This document shows positions 1 through 10,908 of a stretch of 64,000 bases of DNA, one piece after another. Made by a program: the position numbers and the translations under genes. The stretch comes from Pascua guehoae. Taxonomy: Eukaryota > Basidiomycota > Tremellomycetes > Trichosporonales > Trichosporonaceae. The stretch covers positions 253,782 through 317,781 of the forward strand of contig BCJX01000019.1 in assembly GCA_001600415.1 (NCBI GenBank), written 5' to 3'. The notes under the pieces are model-generated. The model was not told where the DNA came from. It saw nothing but the letters and a program-made list of their open reading frames with translations, and did not search any database. Within the stretch, counting starts at the first letter, position 1, and the number at the start of each line of letters is the position of its first letter.

Positions 1-210
1 GGGGGGGGGGGGACAGGCAAGATATGGGAGGTGGGATCAGATAGTGTAAACTTCTCATTTGTATAACCGGGCGTTACTCCGACATCGACGAGCTGGGTTT
101 ATCGGGCATATCGCCCTTTATCATCCGTTAAGGGGTAGGATAGGACGGATCCGCAGACAGGCGCTGCGGAAGCCAAATTAGGGAGATGGTGGACAGGGAT
201 GGACACGTAC

Positions 211-2273
211 ATGACCTGCTTGGTGGGCGCCGCCGACGAGCTCGCAAACCCAAAGATGGTGTTGCTCGTAAAGTAGAACGGATCAGGCAGTTCCTAGAGA
301 CTGTCAGTGCGTACCCCGAGCCACCTGGGATCCACTCGCAACTCACATCACGCGCAATGGTGAGCATGCCATTCATGCGCGGCCACGTGCCGTACTTGTC
401 CTTGTCCGCGTCAATGCTCGTGAGCACGCGCGAGACAAATTCGGGGTCGTGGATGGGGCCGAGCCACATGGGACCTGCGAGCTGGGGAGGTTAGATGCTG
501 GGCGGGGGCACGGCCTGGGCAGGGCAACGGGGCAAAGGGGAAAGGGCGAGAGGGGGCCAGCGGGAAGAAACATGGCTTCCCCGCGGTAGTCACTGGCGTC
601 GCGCGACTTGTGGTAGTCACTCGACTCGAGCGAGTCTGCGCCTGCGAGCGAGTCCGCGCCCGGTAGTCACCCAACTACGACTCACATGCTGGGGCGAGTC
701 ACACTGTGCGCAGTGCGCGCCGGCCGTGGGTCCCGCCGAGGTGCGGTACAACAAGTTGGTGTGGCCCTTTGCGCTCTTGCGCTCGACAATCTTGCCAAAC
801 GGCTGCAAAGTGGGTGTTTGGCAGTATGTGCACGCATACACGACACCGGTTTGGCTGTCGTTAGCAGGCAGACTGGGGCAACGCAAACTCTACAGGTTGT
901 GGCCACTGGCTCCCAGGCGCAACGCCAACGCCACGGTCCCTGCAAACTTCTAGACGTACCTGTGGAGGCGCTTGACCTCGACGGGCTTCGAGTCGATGCG
1001 CACAAACAGGCGCACGTAAAAGTCAATCGAGAGCGAGATCAGGGGCGTAATGTACCGCTGGTACCGCGCCGCAGTCTGGGCAAGCGAGTTGAGCACCAGG
1101 CGCAGCGCGACCTCGTGCGAGTACTCTGCGTGGACCGGGGCACCGCCGTAGTTTGAGAAACTGCAATGGTGAGCGTCGGTATCGTCCACTGTCAGGAACA
1201 GGGAGAGTTCTCGAGTCCATTGCTCGAATGCGCAAGTTGCCCCTCCTCCTCCTGTCGTCGTTGTCACACCCTTGGCCCCGTACTCACCACTTTTCAGGAT
1301 AGTTGAAGCCGGCAAGCACCGCCAGATCCGTGCAGGTGACACAGAGCAGGCCGCCGTCTGCGATACAGCTAATGGCGGCGTCGAGGAAGGGCGCGGCCGT
1401 GCCGTACGGGTCGAGGTCGACGACATGGACACGGTCCTTGGGCGCGCGGTGGTTGTACATCAGAGTACACGCGTCGCCCTCGTTGACACGCACCCGACCG
1501 TCGCAGCCGTCGCGGCGGCCGAGGTCTGGCTCGTTGGCAGCCTCCTCTTCGCTGACGGGCGCGGGCTCGGCCTCGGACGCGACCGCACCCTCTTCAGACT
1601 GCTCGGCCTTGTTCTTGTCCTCGCCCACACCGTTGAGCGCAACGTTGCGGCGCATCGCGTCACACGCCGACGGCGACAGGTCGTTGGCAAGCACGACCTT
1701 GACGTCGGGGATCTCCTTGGCGTACCGGATCGCCCGGAGACCCGTCGCCGACAGCGCCTCGAGAATGGTAATCTTGGGCGCCTTGAACTCGCGAGTCTGG
1801 AAAACGCGTCAGCAGCCAGCCAACCCCCGTGTGGGGAATACACTCACAGTGGTCGAAGGACCAGCCTCTGTCGTCGCGTCCGCACCCTCTTGGCCCTCTG
1901 CAACCTCCTTGGCCTCCTTGTCTGCCTCCCCCGCCGCCGCCGCCTTCTGGTCGCGCTTCCTGTTCCTCTCCCGCTGCCGCTCGACCTTTGCGTTGACGCG
2001 CTTGGAAAACTCCTCCTTGCGCAGGTCATTCCACGCCCGGATCACAGACACACTCAGGTCGCGGTTGTACTCTTGCACCGGGTTGAGAAACGCAGAGTCG
2101 TCCTTTGGCACGAGAATCGTCGTCGTCCGCTCCGTGTGCGGCCGGTGCGTCTCGGGGATGCCCCCCGGGAGCGGCACCGTGTAGGGAATGTCCGAGGGTG
2201 ACGAGGACATGGCGCGCGCGAGCTTGGAGAGTAGGGGTGTGCAAGAGTGTCGTACGCCGAGCCGGAGGAGCAT
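211..2273 (-). CDS. TRM1: tRNA (guanine26-N2)-dimethyltransferase, 3' end missing
   Basis: Makes m2,2G26 in tRNA using SAM. Exons on the minus strand: 2273 (or 2210)-1848, 1796-1288, 1160-960, 854-686, 481-347 and 293-211, all phase-consistent. Family features visible: the SAM-binding stretch [14 protein letters not shown], the [15 protein letters not shown] motif, a CxxC zinc-type segment (ACTYCQ with a later CAQC) and the [11 protein letters not shown] block followed by PFYFTSN. Two in-frame ATGs exist. The upstream one (2273) adds 21 residues with four or more basic and no acidic residues, like a mitochondrial presequence; the downstream one (2210) starts MSSSPSD. Yeast TRM1 makes mitochondrial and nuclear forms from two starts in the same way. 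The C-terminal block expected after PFYFTSN (a SRSHA-like motif) is not found before the window edge, so the gene is partial. It is divergent from EFL1. Confidence 0.9.
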
Positions 2274-2733
2274 GCACAAGAGGCAACAAAGTACGAGAGA
2301 GCTGTCCACACTACTACTCAAAACCATTTCGCCTGTCGAAATCCAAAAATCGGAAAGGCACAGCCAAATAAGGGATTACGTAAACAGGCGTACCCCGCCA
2401 GAGACGTCATGGCTTGTCGTTTCTCGGATCCGAAAAAGGAGATTCAAGATTGTGACCAAGACTACTCCTCTTGTTGCGACCAGTGTCCTACTCCCTTTTA
2501 TTTCTAGCCAAGGCTACATCTCTTGGCACTCTTTCATCACGTACACCTCTCTCTCTCTCGGCTCCGCCTTTTATCTCGCGTCTATTTAAGCAGCATCCCA
2601 GAGGTCGGTATCGTCGACGTTCCCACATCTCCGCCGCCATCTTGAACCGGCGACCTACACCACACTCTGCGAATCCACCCTCCCTCCCACTCTCCTCCAT
2701 CTACGCCCGACGTCATCGACCACACCACCCACA
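2274..2733. promoter_or_regulatory. Divergent promoter, TRM1/EFL1
   Basis: About 460 bp separate the upstream TRM1 start from the EFL1 start, so both genes are probably driven from this segment. The part next to EFL1 (2480-2730) is pyrimidine-rich on the plus strand, as is usual for 5' UTRs here. I cannot assign a specific factor site. Confidence 0.55.
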
Positions 2734-5700
2734 ATGTCGCGCAACTTTGCCGCCCCGTTGGAAAACACGCGCGTACGTTTACTTCTCTTGCCAACTCGCT
2801 CACTCTCAGAATGTAACCATTGTCGCGCACGTCGACCACGGCAAGACGAGTTTTGCCGACTCGCTCCTGTCGTCCAACAACATCATCTCGTCTCGCATGG
2901 CGGGCAAGCTGCGCTTCCTCGACTCGCGCGAGGATGAGCAGGAGCGCGGTATCACGATGGAGAGCAGTGCTGTGAGTTGCGCGAGCCCCCACTGTAGTGT
3001 CAACTCACACCCCAGGTCTCGCTGCGCTTCGACATGATGAAGGCTGGACCCGACGGCAAGCCGTATGCGGCCAAGCACATTTGCAACGTCATTGACACTC
3101 CGGGCCATGTCGACTTTGCCAGCGAAGTGTCCACGGCGTCGAGGCTGTGTGATGGTGCGCTTGTCCTCGTCGATGTTTGGGAAGGCGTGTGCACGCAGGT
3201 GGGTGTGGCTTGTGCATACCATTCGTTCTACGGGCTATTGCTGACATATCCAGACAATCGCAGTCCTTCGCCAAGCGTGGATTGACCGCCTTCGGCCCTT
3301 ACTCGTCATCAACAAGATGGACCGCCTGATTACCGAGCTGCAGTTGTCTCCCATCGAGGCATACCACCACCTGGTGCGCCTGATCGAGCAGGTGAACGCC
3401 GTCATGGGCTCGTTTTACGCGAGCGACCGCATGGAGGACGACTTGCGGTGGCGGGAAGCGCGTGAGAAGCGCCTGGCTGAACGCGCCGAGCGCGCTGCTT
3501 CAGGCGACGCGCCCGTGGGCGCCGAGGCGGCCGACGTCGACGCAGAGTACGAGGAGCGCGAAGACGAGGACATTTACTTTTCGCCCGAGCGTGGCAACGT
3601 ACTCTTTGCGTCTGCGATTGACGGCTGGGCGTTCCGTCTGGGCAAGTTTGCGAGGCTGTATGCTGAAAAGCTCGGCGTCAAGGAGACAAACCTCCGGCGC
3701 GCGCTGTGGGGCGACTGGTTCCTGGACCCAAAGACGCGACGCGTCGTCGGGCGCAAGGCGCTCAACGGACGCAACCTCAAGCCACTGTTTGTGCAGTTTG
3801 TCCTCGACAACATCTGGAAGGTGTACAATACGGTCCTGGGCGAGTACAACCCCGACGCGGTGACCAAGATTGTCACGGCACTCAACATTCGCGTTGCGCC
3901 TCGCGACCTGCGCTCAAAGGACACGCGCAACCTCATCCACATTATCATGCAGCAATGGCTGCCACTCAGCACGGCCACGTTCCAGGCCGTCTGCGACGTC
4001 ATTCCCCCTCCACCCGCTGCTCAGGCTGTGCGCCTGCCCTTTATGCTCCACCCGCAAGAGGCCGTCTCGTCGGCAACTCCCCTTGCTCCCGCCAATGCGC
4101 AGGAGCGCGCATTGTACGGGTGTGACCAGAGCCCCGACGCGCCCCTCGTCGCCTACGTCTCCAAGATGTTTGCAGTGCGCCGCAGCGAGCTGCCGCACAT
4201 CAAGCCGCGCGAGATGACCGCCGAGGAGATGCGCGAGCGCGGGCGACAGGAGCGTGAACGACGTGCAGCGGCACTCGCGGCGGGCCAGGCGGGAACCGAC
4301 GCAGTTGACGGCGACTCGCTGGCCAAGCCGCTCAACCTGCTCAACCTCGACGGAGACAAGCATGTTCCCGAGCCAGAGCCCGAGGCCGACGACTCGGAGA
4401 TCTTGCTCGGCTTTGCGCGCGTCTTTTCGTCGATTCTGCGGAGAGGAGCGCAGGTTGTGGGGACTCTGCCAAAGTACGATGCCGCATTGGGACCAGACCA
4501 CCCACGCAACGCCCGGCACATTGTCCGCGCTACGTGCACCGACCTGTACATGATGATGGGACGTGACCTCGTGGCCGTTGACGAGGTGCCCGCCGGCCAT
4601 GTGTGCGCGATTTCGGGCCTCGACGGCATCGTGCCGCGCAACGCGACACTGTGCGCGCCGAGCGCCGCGGGCGTGCAGGGCGACGACACGGGCGACCTCG
4701 TCAACCTCGCTGGTGTGAACATGATTGCGGCCCCGATTGTGCGCGTGGCCCTCGAGCCAGTCAACCCAAGTACGTCACTGTCGACTCTCACTGCCACATG
4801 TACTGACACCCAGGTGATATGCCCAAGCTCATCGAAGGCCTGCAGATCTTGAACCAGGCCGACCCTTGCGCCGAGTACCTGGTGCAAGAGACGGGCGAGC
4901 ACGTTATTCTCGCTGCGGGCGAGCTGCACCTCGAACGGTGTCTCAAGGACCTGCGTGAGCGGTTTGCGCGATGCGAGATCCAGGCGTCCGAGGCGATTGT
5001 GCCGTTCCGCGAGACGGCCGTCAAGGGCGTCGACATGGCGCCGCCAAAGACGCAGGGCGCACCGCGCGGCACGGTCAATGGGAGCGTGTACGACGGACTT
5101 GTCGAGTTCCGCGTCCGCGCACTTCCGCTGCCGCCAAAGGTGACCGAGTTCCTCGTGACGCACCAGACGTCCATCTCCAACCTGCTCTTGCAGACGCGCC
5201 GGACGGCGGACGGCGAGGACGACGACGCACTTGCGTTGGAGCGCGAGCGCGAAGCCGAGGTTGCAGAGAGCGGGACGCGTGCCCTGACTGCCGCCCAGTT
5301 CTGGACCGAGCTCGAGGGGCTGTTCAACCGCGCCGGACCCGAGTGGCAGGGCGCGGCGGACCGCGTGTGGTCGTTTGGGCCAAAGAAGGTTGGCGCCAAC
5401 ATGCTTCTCGCGGCAGCGGACAAGACGCACCCAAAGCTCCGTCGCCGCGAGTCGGCCGAGGGTGCCTCGGGTACTGCCACGCCGAGTGCCGAGGCCACCG
5501 AGTCTGCGGCCGAGGGCGCAGAAGCGACACGCGCAGCGCGCCTCATGCGCGACTTTGACAATAGCATCGAGACGGCGTTCCAGCTCGCGACGTTCCAGGG
5601 CCCGCTGTGTGCCGAGCCCGTTGTGGGTATGGCGTGGGTCGTCGAGTCGGTCGAGTACAATCCCAAGGAGGGCGAGGACGACGGCGGGCGCAGTTCTGCC

Positions 5701-6342
5701 GTCGTCGGTGCGCTCATCTCGTCGGTGCGCGATGCGTGCCGCGCGGCCATGCTCGACTGGAGCCCGAGGATCAAGCTCGCCATGTACACGTGTGACATTC
5801 AGTGTTCGAGTGAGTAGGAAGTGTGCGGGTAGACTGTCATCTTGTCAACTGGGGTTGGCGATTGCAACGGGACATGCCACTAGCCTGTGGTCTTGTCTGG
5901 CCCTACCCACTACCCACCTGCGCCCCCCCCGCCCCCCCCCCAACATCCCGCTAACAACACAGCCGACGTCCTCGGCAAGGTGTACGCGGTCGTCGCGCGC
6001 CGCCGCGGCCGCATTGTCTCCGAGGAGATGAAGGAGGGCACATCATTTTTCACCGTCCGCGCCCTCCTCCCCGTCGTGGAGAGTTTTGGCTTTGCCGACG
6101 AGATCCGCAAGCGCACGTCGGGCGCGGCCTCGCCCCAGCTCATTTTCAGCGGCTACGAGACGCTCGACCTCGACCCGTTCTGGGTCCCGACCACGGTCGA
6201 GGAGCTCGAGGACCTGGGCGAAAAGGCCGACCGGGCCAATGTGGCAAAGGGCTATGTCGACGGCGTGCGCAGGCGCAAGGGCATGTGGGTTGAGCAGAAG
6301 ATGGTCGAGAGTGCGGAGAAGCAGAGGACGCTGAAGAGGTAG
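2734..6342 (+). CDS. EFL1: Elongation factor 2-like ribosome assembly GTPase
   Basis: Cytoplasmic GTPase that, with Sdo1/SBDS, releases Tif6/eIF6 from pre-60S subunits (known for the family; RIA1 in yeast). Exons: 2734-2772, 2810-2971, 3016-3198, 3254-4769, 4814-5809, 5963-6342. They sum to 1092 codons, giving 1091 aa, close to the usual length. Motifs: P-loop AHVDHGKT near residue 20, [12 protein letters not shown] (G3), NKMDRL (G4), then the long insertion that separates EFL1 from EF-2 (charged, roughly residues 185-440). EF-2-like domains follow, with [12 protein letters not shown] and the C-terminal [17 protein letters not shown] block. No diphthamide-loop histidine signature is obvious, as expected for EFL1. 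Intron 5 (5810-5962) has a C-rich tract. Start chosen by analogy with EFL1 N-termini and the first P-loop-proximal ATG. Confidence 0.93.
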
Positions 6343-6767
6343 TGGGGGGGTTTGGGCGTGGGCGGGAACCACACGGGGCGTGGGGACGCAGGTGTGGAAT
6401 GCCGTTGTTGTTGCAGGACTGCATGGTGTCCGGAACGTGCATATCATACGTATCATAGATGCGACATTAATCTTGCGCATGAGGGCGTGCGGACGCGTAC
6501 CGCGGTGATGTTGACTAACACGGGTCATGGACAGGGCAATGGGTGACTGCTCTGAGTGGTCAGTGTTGGTGAGCTGCGGCCAGAGTCTGCTGTCACACCC
6601 TCCAAACTCTCCGTAGAATCCGCCAACTGCAGCACCCATCCACACTCGACTGAAACAACCAGGCATACTCGACTGAACGGAAGTCGGTACGTCCGCGCAT
6701 CCCCAACCCCAACCGTGCACAATAAAAATAGACGCCAGCGCTGGCCGTGACCAGCACCAGCACTTCA

Positions 6768-6846
6768 CTCTCTGTCGGAGAGTCGAACTCCGCTCTCCCG
6801 CGAGCACTTGACAAGCGAGCATACTAAACCGATATACGAACAGAGA
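6768..6846 (-). tRNA. tRNA-Asp (GTC) with a 6-nt intron
   Basis: Read on the minus strand, the acceptor TCTCTGT pairs perfectly with ACAGAGA and the discriminator is G, as in tRNA-Asp. The D-stem is GTAT/GTAT with loop ATCGGTTTA. The T-arm is CGGAG-TTCGACT-CTCCG. The anticodon stem CTCGC pairs with GCGGG (one G-T wobble) around TTGTCA, a 6-nt insert (AGTGCT) and C, so the anticodon is GTC and the insert sits at the canonical intron position 37/38. A T5 Pol III terminator lies about 40 nt downstream (plus-strand A run at 6724-6728). Confidence 0.85.
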
Positions 6847-7287
6847 TGCATGATAAAAGACGCCTACTATGACATCACCAACTGTCTCGGTCCGTCCCTT
6901 CCCTTGGGATCGGGCTCGTAGGGTCGTGTGGTAACAGAGATGGCTGTTGGTAAGGGAGGGATGGACCCGGAGCGGCTGGATGGACAGCGGTACAGCGGCA
7001 CGACTGACACGGCGCGGCGCGGACATTGGGTTCCCAACACTCACACTGTCGGTGGATGCGCGACCAATCGATATGTCTGGCAAGCCTGCAGCTACATGCA
7101 GCCTCGCGAGCTCGCAAGTCTCGGCGTGCACAAGTCTCGGCGTGGAATGTGCAGTGTGGCAGATGGGCAATCCTTGTTCGCAACCATGCAACCGTATCAA
7201 GGGCGAGGTACCCCAAGGCAGCGAGGACGAGACCCAGGGGACTCTTGGAGGCTGGGACGGGGCAAGCGGCGTACCATTGGCATGGCT

Positions 7288-7344
7288 GTCAGTCGTCAGT
7301 ACTGCGGTCAGTCGTCAGTACTGCTGTCAGTCGTCAGTACCGCG
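7288..7344. repeat. Three 19-bp tandem copies
   Basis: Three consecutive copies of GTCAGTCGTCAGTACTGCG, the second and third with one or two changes near the end. It sits in the 3' intergenic region between EFL1 and the CmcJ-like gene. Confidence 0.85.
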
Positions 7345-7442
7345 CGGTACTGCACAGTGTGGCTCTCGCCTTTAGGCAGAGCTGCACCGAGCCCGACCCG
7401 TCCGGACGGCAGGGCCGACCTGTGCCAGCCCACCCACAACAA

Positions 7443-7600
7443 GATGACTAAGATCAACAACATCAACCAACAACATCAACAAGACCAACAAGACCAACAA
7501 GCTCAACAAGATCTCAACATCAACAACATCAAACATCAACAGGATCTCAACATCAACAACATCAACAACACCACCAACATCAACATCAACATCAACCAGA
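7443..7600. repeat. CAACATCAA / AACAAGACC low-complexity array
   Basis: Degenerate array of CAACATCAA, CAACAAGAC and AACATCAACA units. It ends 11 bases before the stop codon of the minus-strand CmcJ-like gene, so it falls in that gene's 3' UTR. Translated it gives only Asn/Gln/Ile runs, which I do not regard as a gene. Confidence 0.8.
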
Positions 7601-7610
7601 TTGCATTCCA

Positions 7611-8531
7611 CTAGTAGAAAACCAGGCATCGCACCTCAATACTCTGCCTCGGCGCCGCCCCCTCGGGCGTCCCCGGGTCCTCAAACGCCGTATGCGGCGT
7701 GAACCCCGCCACCCCCCGTGCGCCGCCATTATCCTCACTATGCGAATCAAAGCACTTGAGGAACATGACCTCGTCGGGTGTCATATCCTTGACGTAGTAG
7801 AACCGATGCGCATCGCGCGGCTGGACGGCGTACGTCTCGCCAGCGACCTTGTACCCGGCCGTACTCTTTGCCGACTCTGCGTCAGGCAGGGCCTCTTTAC
7901 CCCTATCGTCGTCGTCGGCGTCGGTGCGGGCCGGGTAGAGGAGGTCGACGGGGACGAGGTCGTCGGTCTTCGCCGTCCGCCAGTCGATCACTGCCAACGG
8001 ATGGTCGGACGCCGCGTGTCCCAGCGGCCGCCAGACGTTAATCAGCTGGTACCTCCGTTGAAGCAATTCGTCCGCGTCCGCGCCCGTGTGTCGCCGGACG
8101 CGGGCGGCGGCGGCGGCGGGCGTCTGGTCGACATGCACCTGCTGCACGGGCTGCCTCGCGGCCGCCGGATCGCGCACGCGGATCGTATGGTCGAAAATCA
8201 CCACGCGCGAAATCTCCCCCCCAGTCGCGAGCTTGGACCGGAGCGCCGCCTCGATTTCAGCATAGTAGGCGCCCCGCACCGCGGGCCCGTTGGCGAGCAC
8301 GTCCGAGGCCGGGACCGCAGAGGGGAAAGTGTGGAATGCAAACCCGGTGCGGTCCACGTCCCGAAAGTCGGACGCGTCGGACCGCGCGTCGTACACGTCC
8401 CGCTCGACGAGGAGGTGGGAGAAGGATGTGCCCTCATCCGTGTCGACTTTGGACCAGGGCTTGGTGGTCACGGAGGCGGGGTCGATGTATTTGAACTTGC
8501 CCGTCGTCGAGGGTGGGGCGGAGACTGTCAT
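7611..8531 (-). CDS. CmcJ/AsaB/GA4-desaturase-like oxygenase
   Basis: Single-exon gene of 306 aa. It matches the fungal family annotated as 7-alpha-cephem-methoxylase P8 (CmcJ)-like, hydroxylase/desaturase AsaB or GA4 desaturase. Visible signatures: an HVDQTP motif near residue 140 (HxD-type metal-ligand arrangement), INVWRPL about 30 residues later, FYYVKDMTPDEVMFLKCFDS near residue 250, and the C-terminal RQSIEVRCLVFY. Length is in the usual 270-320 range. No signal peptide or membrane segment. Members act in secondary metabolism in some fungi, but no biosynthetic genes flank it here, so its substrate is unknown. The start is the ATG beginning MTVSAPP; upstream in-frame codons are repeat-derived. 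Confidence is in the family, not the reaction. Confidence 0.8.
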   Translation of the reverse strand: MTVSAPPSTTGKFKYIDPASVTTKPWSKVDTDEGTSFSHLLVERDVYDARSDASDFRDVDRTGFAFHTFPSAVPASDVLANGPAVRGAYYAEIEAALRSKLATGGEISRVVIFDHTIRVRDPAAARQPVQQVHVDQTPAAAAARVRRHTGADADELLQRRYQLINVWRPLGHAASDHPLAVIDWRTAKTDDLVPVDLLYPARTDADDDDRGKEALPDAESAKSTAGYKVAGETYAVQPRDAHRFYYVKDMTPDEVMFLKCFDSHSEDNGGARGVAGFTPHTAFEDPGTPEGAAPRQSIEVRCLVFY

Positions 8532-8535
8532 TGTG

Positions 8536-8665
8536 GGTGTGGGGGTGGGTGCGAGCTTGGGGGTGTGGGTGGGTGCGGTGTGAGGGTGGAAGTAGGTGTT
8601 GAAGTAGGTGTTGAAGTGGGTGTGGAAGTGGGTGTGGATGTGGGTGTGGATGTGGGTGGTTGCCG
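8536..8665. repeat. TGTGGG-type minisatellite in the promoter
   Basis: Imperfect tandem GTGGGTGTGGATGT / GTGTTGAAGTAGG units immediately upstream of the CmcJ-like start, i.e. CACCC motifs on the coding strand. Probably 5' UTR or promoter. Confidence 0.75.
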
Positions 8666-10908
8666 AGGTGGGAACGTAGCAAGCGTGCTCAAGCGACCGC
8701 GAAGTGCAAGACCTCTGAGAGGCGAAACGGCTCGAAGCGCAGGTCGAAGCGAGAACGCGACGTAGACGGTATTGTTGACAGTGGACCGGGAGGAGACACG
8801 AGCTGGCGAGGTGGATGGGGTGGGCGCCCACCTCCAACGCCGCCGGTATTTATGGCGCCCAGCAGTTGCGAGTGATGGTGTGCTCTGACGTCATGGACGT
8901 TTCTTGATAAGCAGCACATCCTACAAGTGGGGCAGAATCAGTCATCCTCCATCCCCCCTCCCTCCACCCCACTGCCATCTAATTCACGCGCAGATTCGCC
9001 AGAGACGAGATTATTCATACTGTACGTCTAGTCGCTGCGCGCTGCTGGCTGTTCAATGCCACTTGTCACTTGACCGGACGCGTCGTCGCTTACAAAGCAC
9101 CACACGCTTCCTTTCCCACGTACGAGCTCTTCGCCGCCGCCAATTCATCTGGCCTCCACGCGTCGGGCGAGTCTATGCAGGCTTGGCACGGCAATCCACG
9201 TTCGAGGGGAGGCTGGTGGCCTGGGGACCGGTACTGTGCTCGCATCTAGGCATCGTGGGCATCATTTCATTGTTGACTGACTGGGGCCACTGGTCGGCTA
9301 ACATGTTTGTGCGAGATGTCTCTGTCCACAGCCTGCGGCTGGGCGGCACACGGTCTTTGTCGCCAACTTTGCCCCAGTCTAGCGGGCAGCGGGCAGCGGC
9401 CAGCGGCCAGCGGCCGTTTTGCCTTGCCGGTGCTGTTGGGCGGACGGGGACTGCTCCCCAGCTCAAGGTGCGGTGGCAACGACACTGCGCCCATGAGGGA
9501 ATCTCGGGCCGGGATTGCTTGTCGTCGGGATAGCTGTGGACACGGGGCTTGGAAGGGGCTTGGTGCGGTTGTCAGGTCTCGTGTTGCTGTGCAGCTTGCG
9601 CCTACCTTGTGCCTACCTTGGGCCTTGCATCTGACCTTGCTATGCTGCGCATGCTCTGCTCGCGTCTTCTCCGATGATCAGAGTCGAGGCCGTCCGTCTG
9701 CGCAAGGTATCTGTAAACCAGGGATGGGACTTGGGGCGATGGGTACCGCGATGGATGCCGCTTGCGTGCTATCTATAGCCTTTCCTTGGGCTGTCTCGCC
9801 TTGTAGCGGCCGCAGGCCAACTTTCATGCCACTTGGGCCATCTAGTTGCTCACCGATGCAGAGACTGTAGAGACTGTATGACGCGAGCAAGTCAAGGACA
9901 CGTCCTTGCTCTCACCGTTTTAGTACTGAATGTCGAACCATTGGCGAACCGACGTGACGAGGGTCAGTGCTCGCGTATCACGGGGCCACGGATGGGCACT
10001 CTGTGCTGTCTGCTGTCTGGCATCGTGACAGTGGTAGGACGAGTTGCTGACAGCTGACAGAGCGAGTTCACAACGCTTTCTCATACACAAAGAGAAAGCG
10101 TTGTGAGGGTGAGAAGCACTGTCAGTGCATGGTAAGATTTATTAGCAGAGTGATAGACGACTTGAAACATGGATGGCAGTGGTAGCTGGCAAGCAAGCTC
10201 TCCCACAATCATCTCACAATCAGTGGCACGATGCTACCCTCCGGCTAAACCGACTGCTCCAGCAGCGTCCACGACAATGACAAATGTGCTGGCATGACTA
10301 GCATGATGCAGAGTTGGAGGACACAGGACACAGACACAGAACAGCTTTCAGCTAGCTCCAGGGTACTGCCCAATAGACCTTGCTGTATGGAGAAAATAAG
10401 AGCGCTACGAATCGAGACCGGTGTTGGTTGGTTGTGGCTGAATGGACAGAGAGTGAGTGATCGGCGGTCAGGGAACCATTGAGAGAGAGAGAGGAACAAA
10501 AACCCAAGAGGGAGAGAGAGGGGAAAAAAGCGTGTCGCGTCGTGTCGAGTTGAGCGAGATCGAAGCGAGGCATTGTCAAAGTGCATGAGGCGGCGTCGGA
10601 CCATTGTTCCAAAGCTGAGTGCGAAGAGTGGACGCGAGAGCGCGGGGGTGATTGACGACGACCACTTGGGTTACCAGCGTGTATGGTGGCTTGCCGGGTC
10701 GTCTTCGCGCGTGGTAGTGGTGATGTGGCAAGGATTTGTTGGTGGTGTCGTGTAGGGGCTGTGGCTAAACGTTGGGGCCAATGTGGCCAGCCATGTCGCA
10801 GCCGTTATGTGCGACCGCTACCCGACGGTGATGCGAACGGGTAGGCGGGACGATTCCTGTCGTCCAGTCAGCGCCGCCGAGGGCGCTCGCTTTCGAGTGT
10901 GGCTGCGC
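8666..10908. other. Intergenic region, no gene recognised
   Basis: About 2.2 kb between the start of the CmcJ-like gene and the stop of the CRZ1-like gene. Open frames on both strands look like noise. It contains a GGGCAGC/GGCCAGC repeat (9380-9420), a perfect hairpin (10068-10106) and a purine-rich tract (10480-10530). Confidence 0.5.
10068..10106. repeat. Perfect 15-bp inverted repeat (hairpin)
   Basis: TCACAACGCTTTCTC at 10068-10082 and its exact reverse complement at 10092-10106, with the 9-nt loop ATACACAAA. Isolated in non-coding DNA downstream of the CRZ1-like gene. It may be an RNA hairpin near a 3' end or a transposon remnant. Confidence 0.85.

Larger units (their letters stand above)
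6343..7610. other. Convergent intergenic region with tRNA-Asp and repeats
   Basis: Lies between the 3' ends of EFL1 and the minus-strand CmcJ-like gene. Apart from a tRNA gene at 6768-6846, a 19-bp tandem repeat (7288-7344) and a CAACATCAA-type array (7443-7600), I see nothing I would call coding. Open frames here are GC-driven or repeat-driven. Confidence 0.6.

Noticed and set aside
2105..2589. Plus-strand frames over the TRM1 start
   Set aside because: They are antisense shadows of TRM1 and its promoter.
7018..7614. Asn/Gln-repeat protein at the end of a plus-strand frame
   Set aside because: The coding appearance comes from the CAACATCAA array, which lies in the 3' UTR of the opposite gene.
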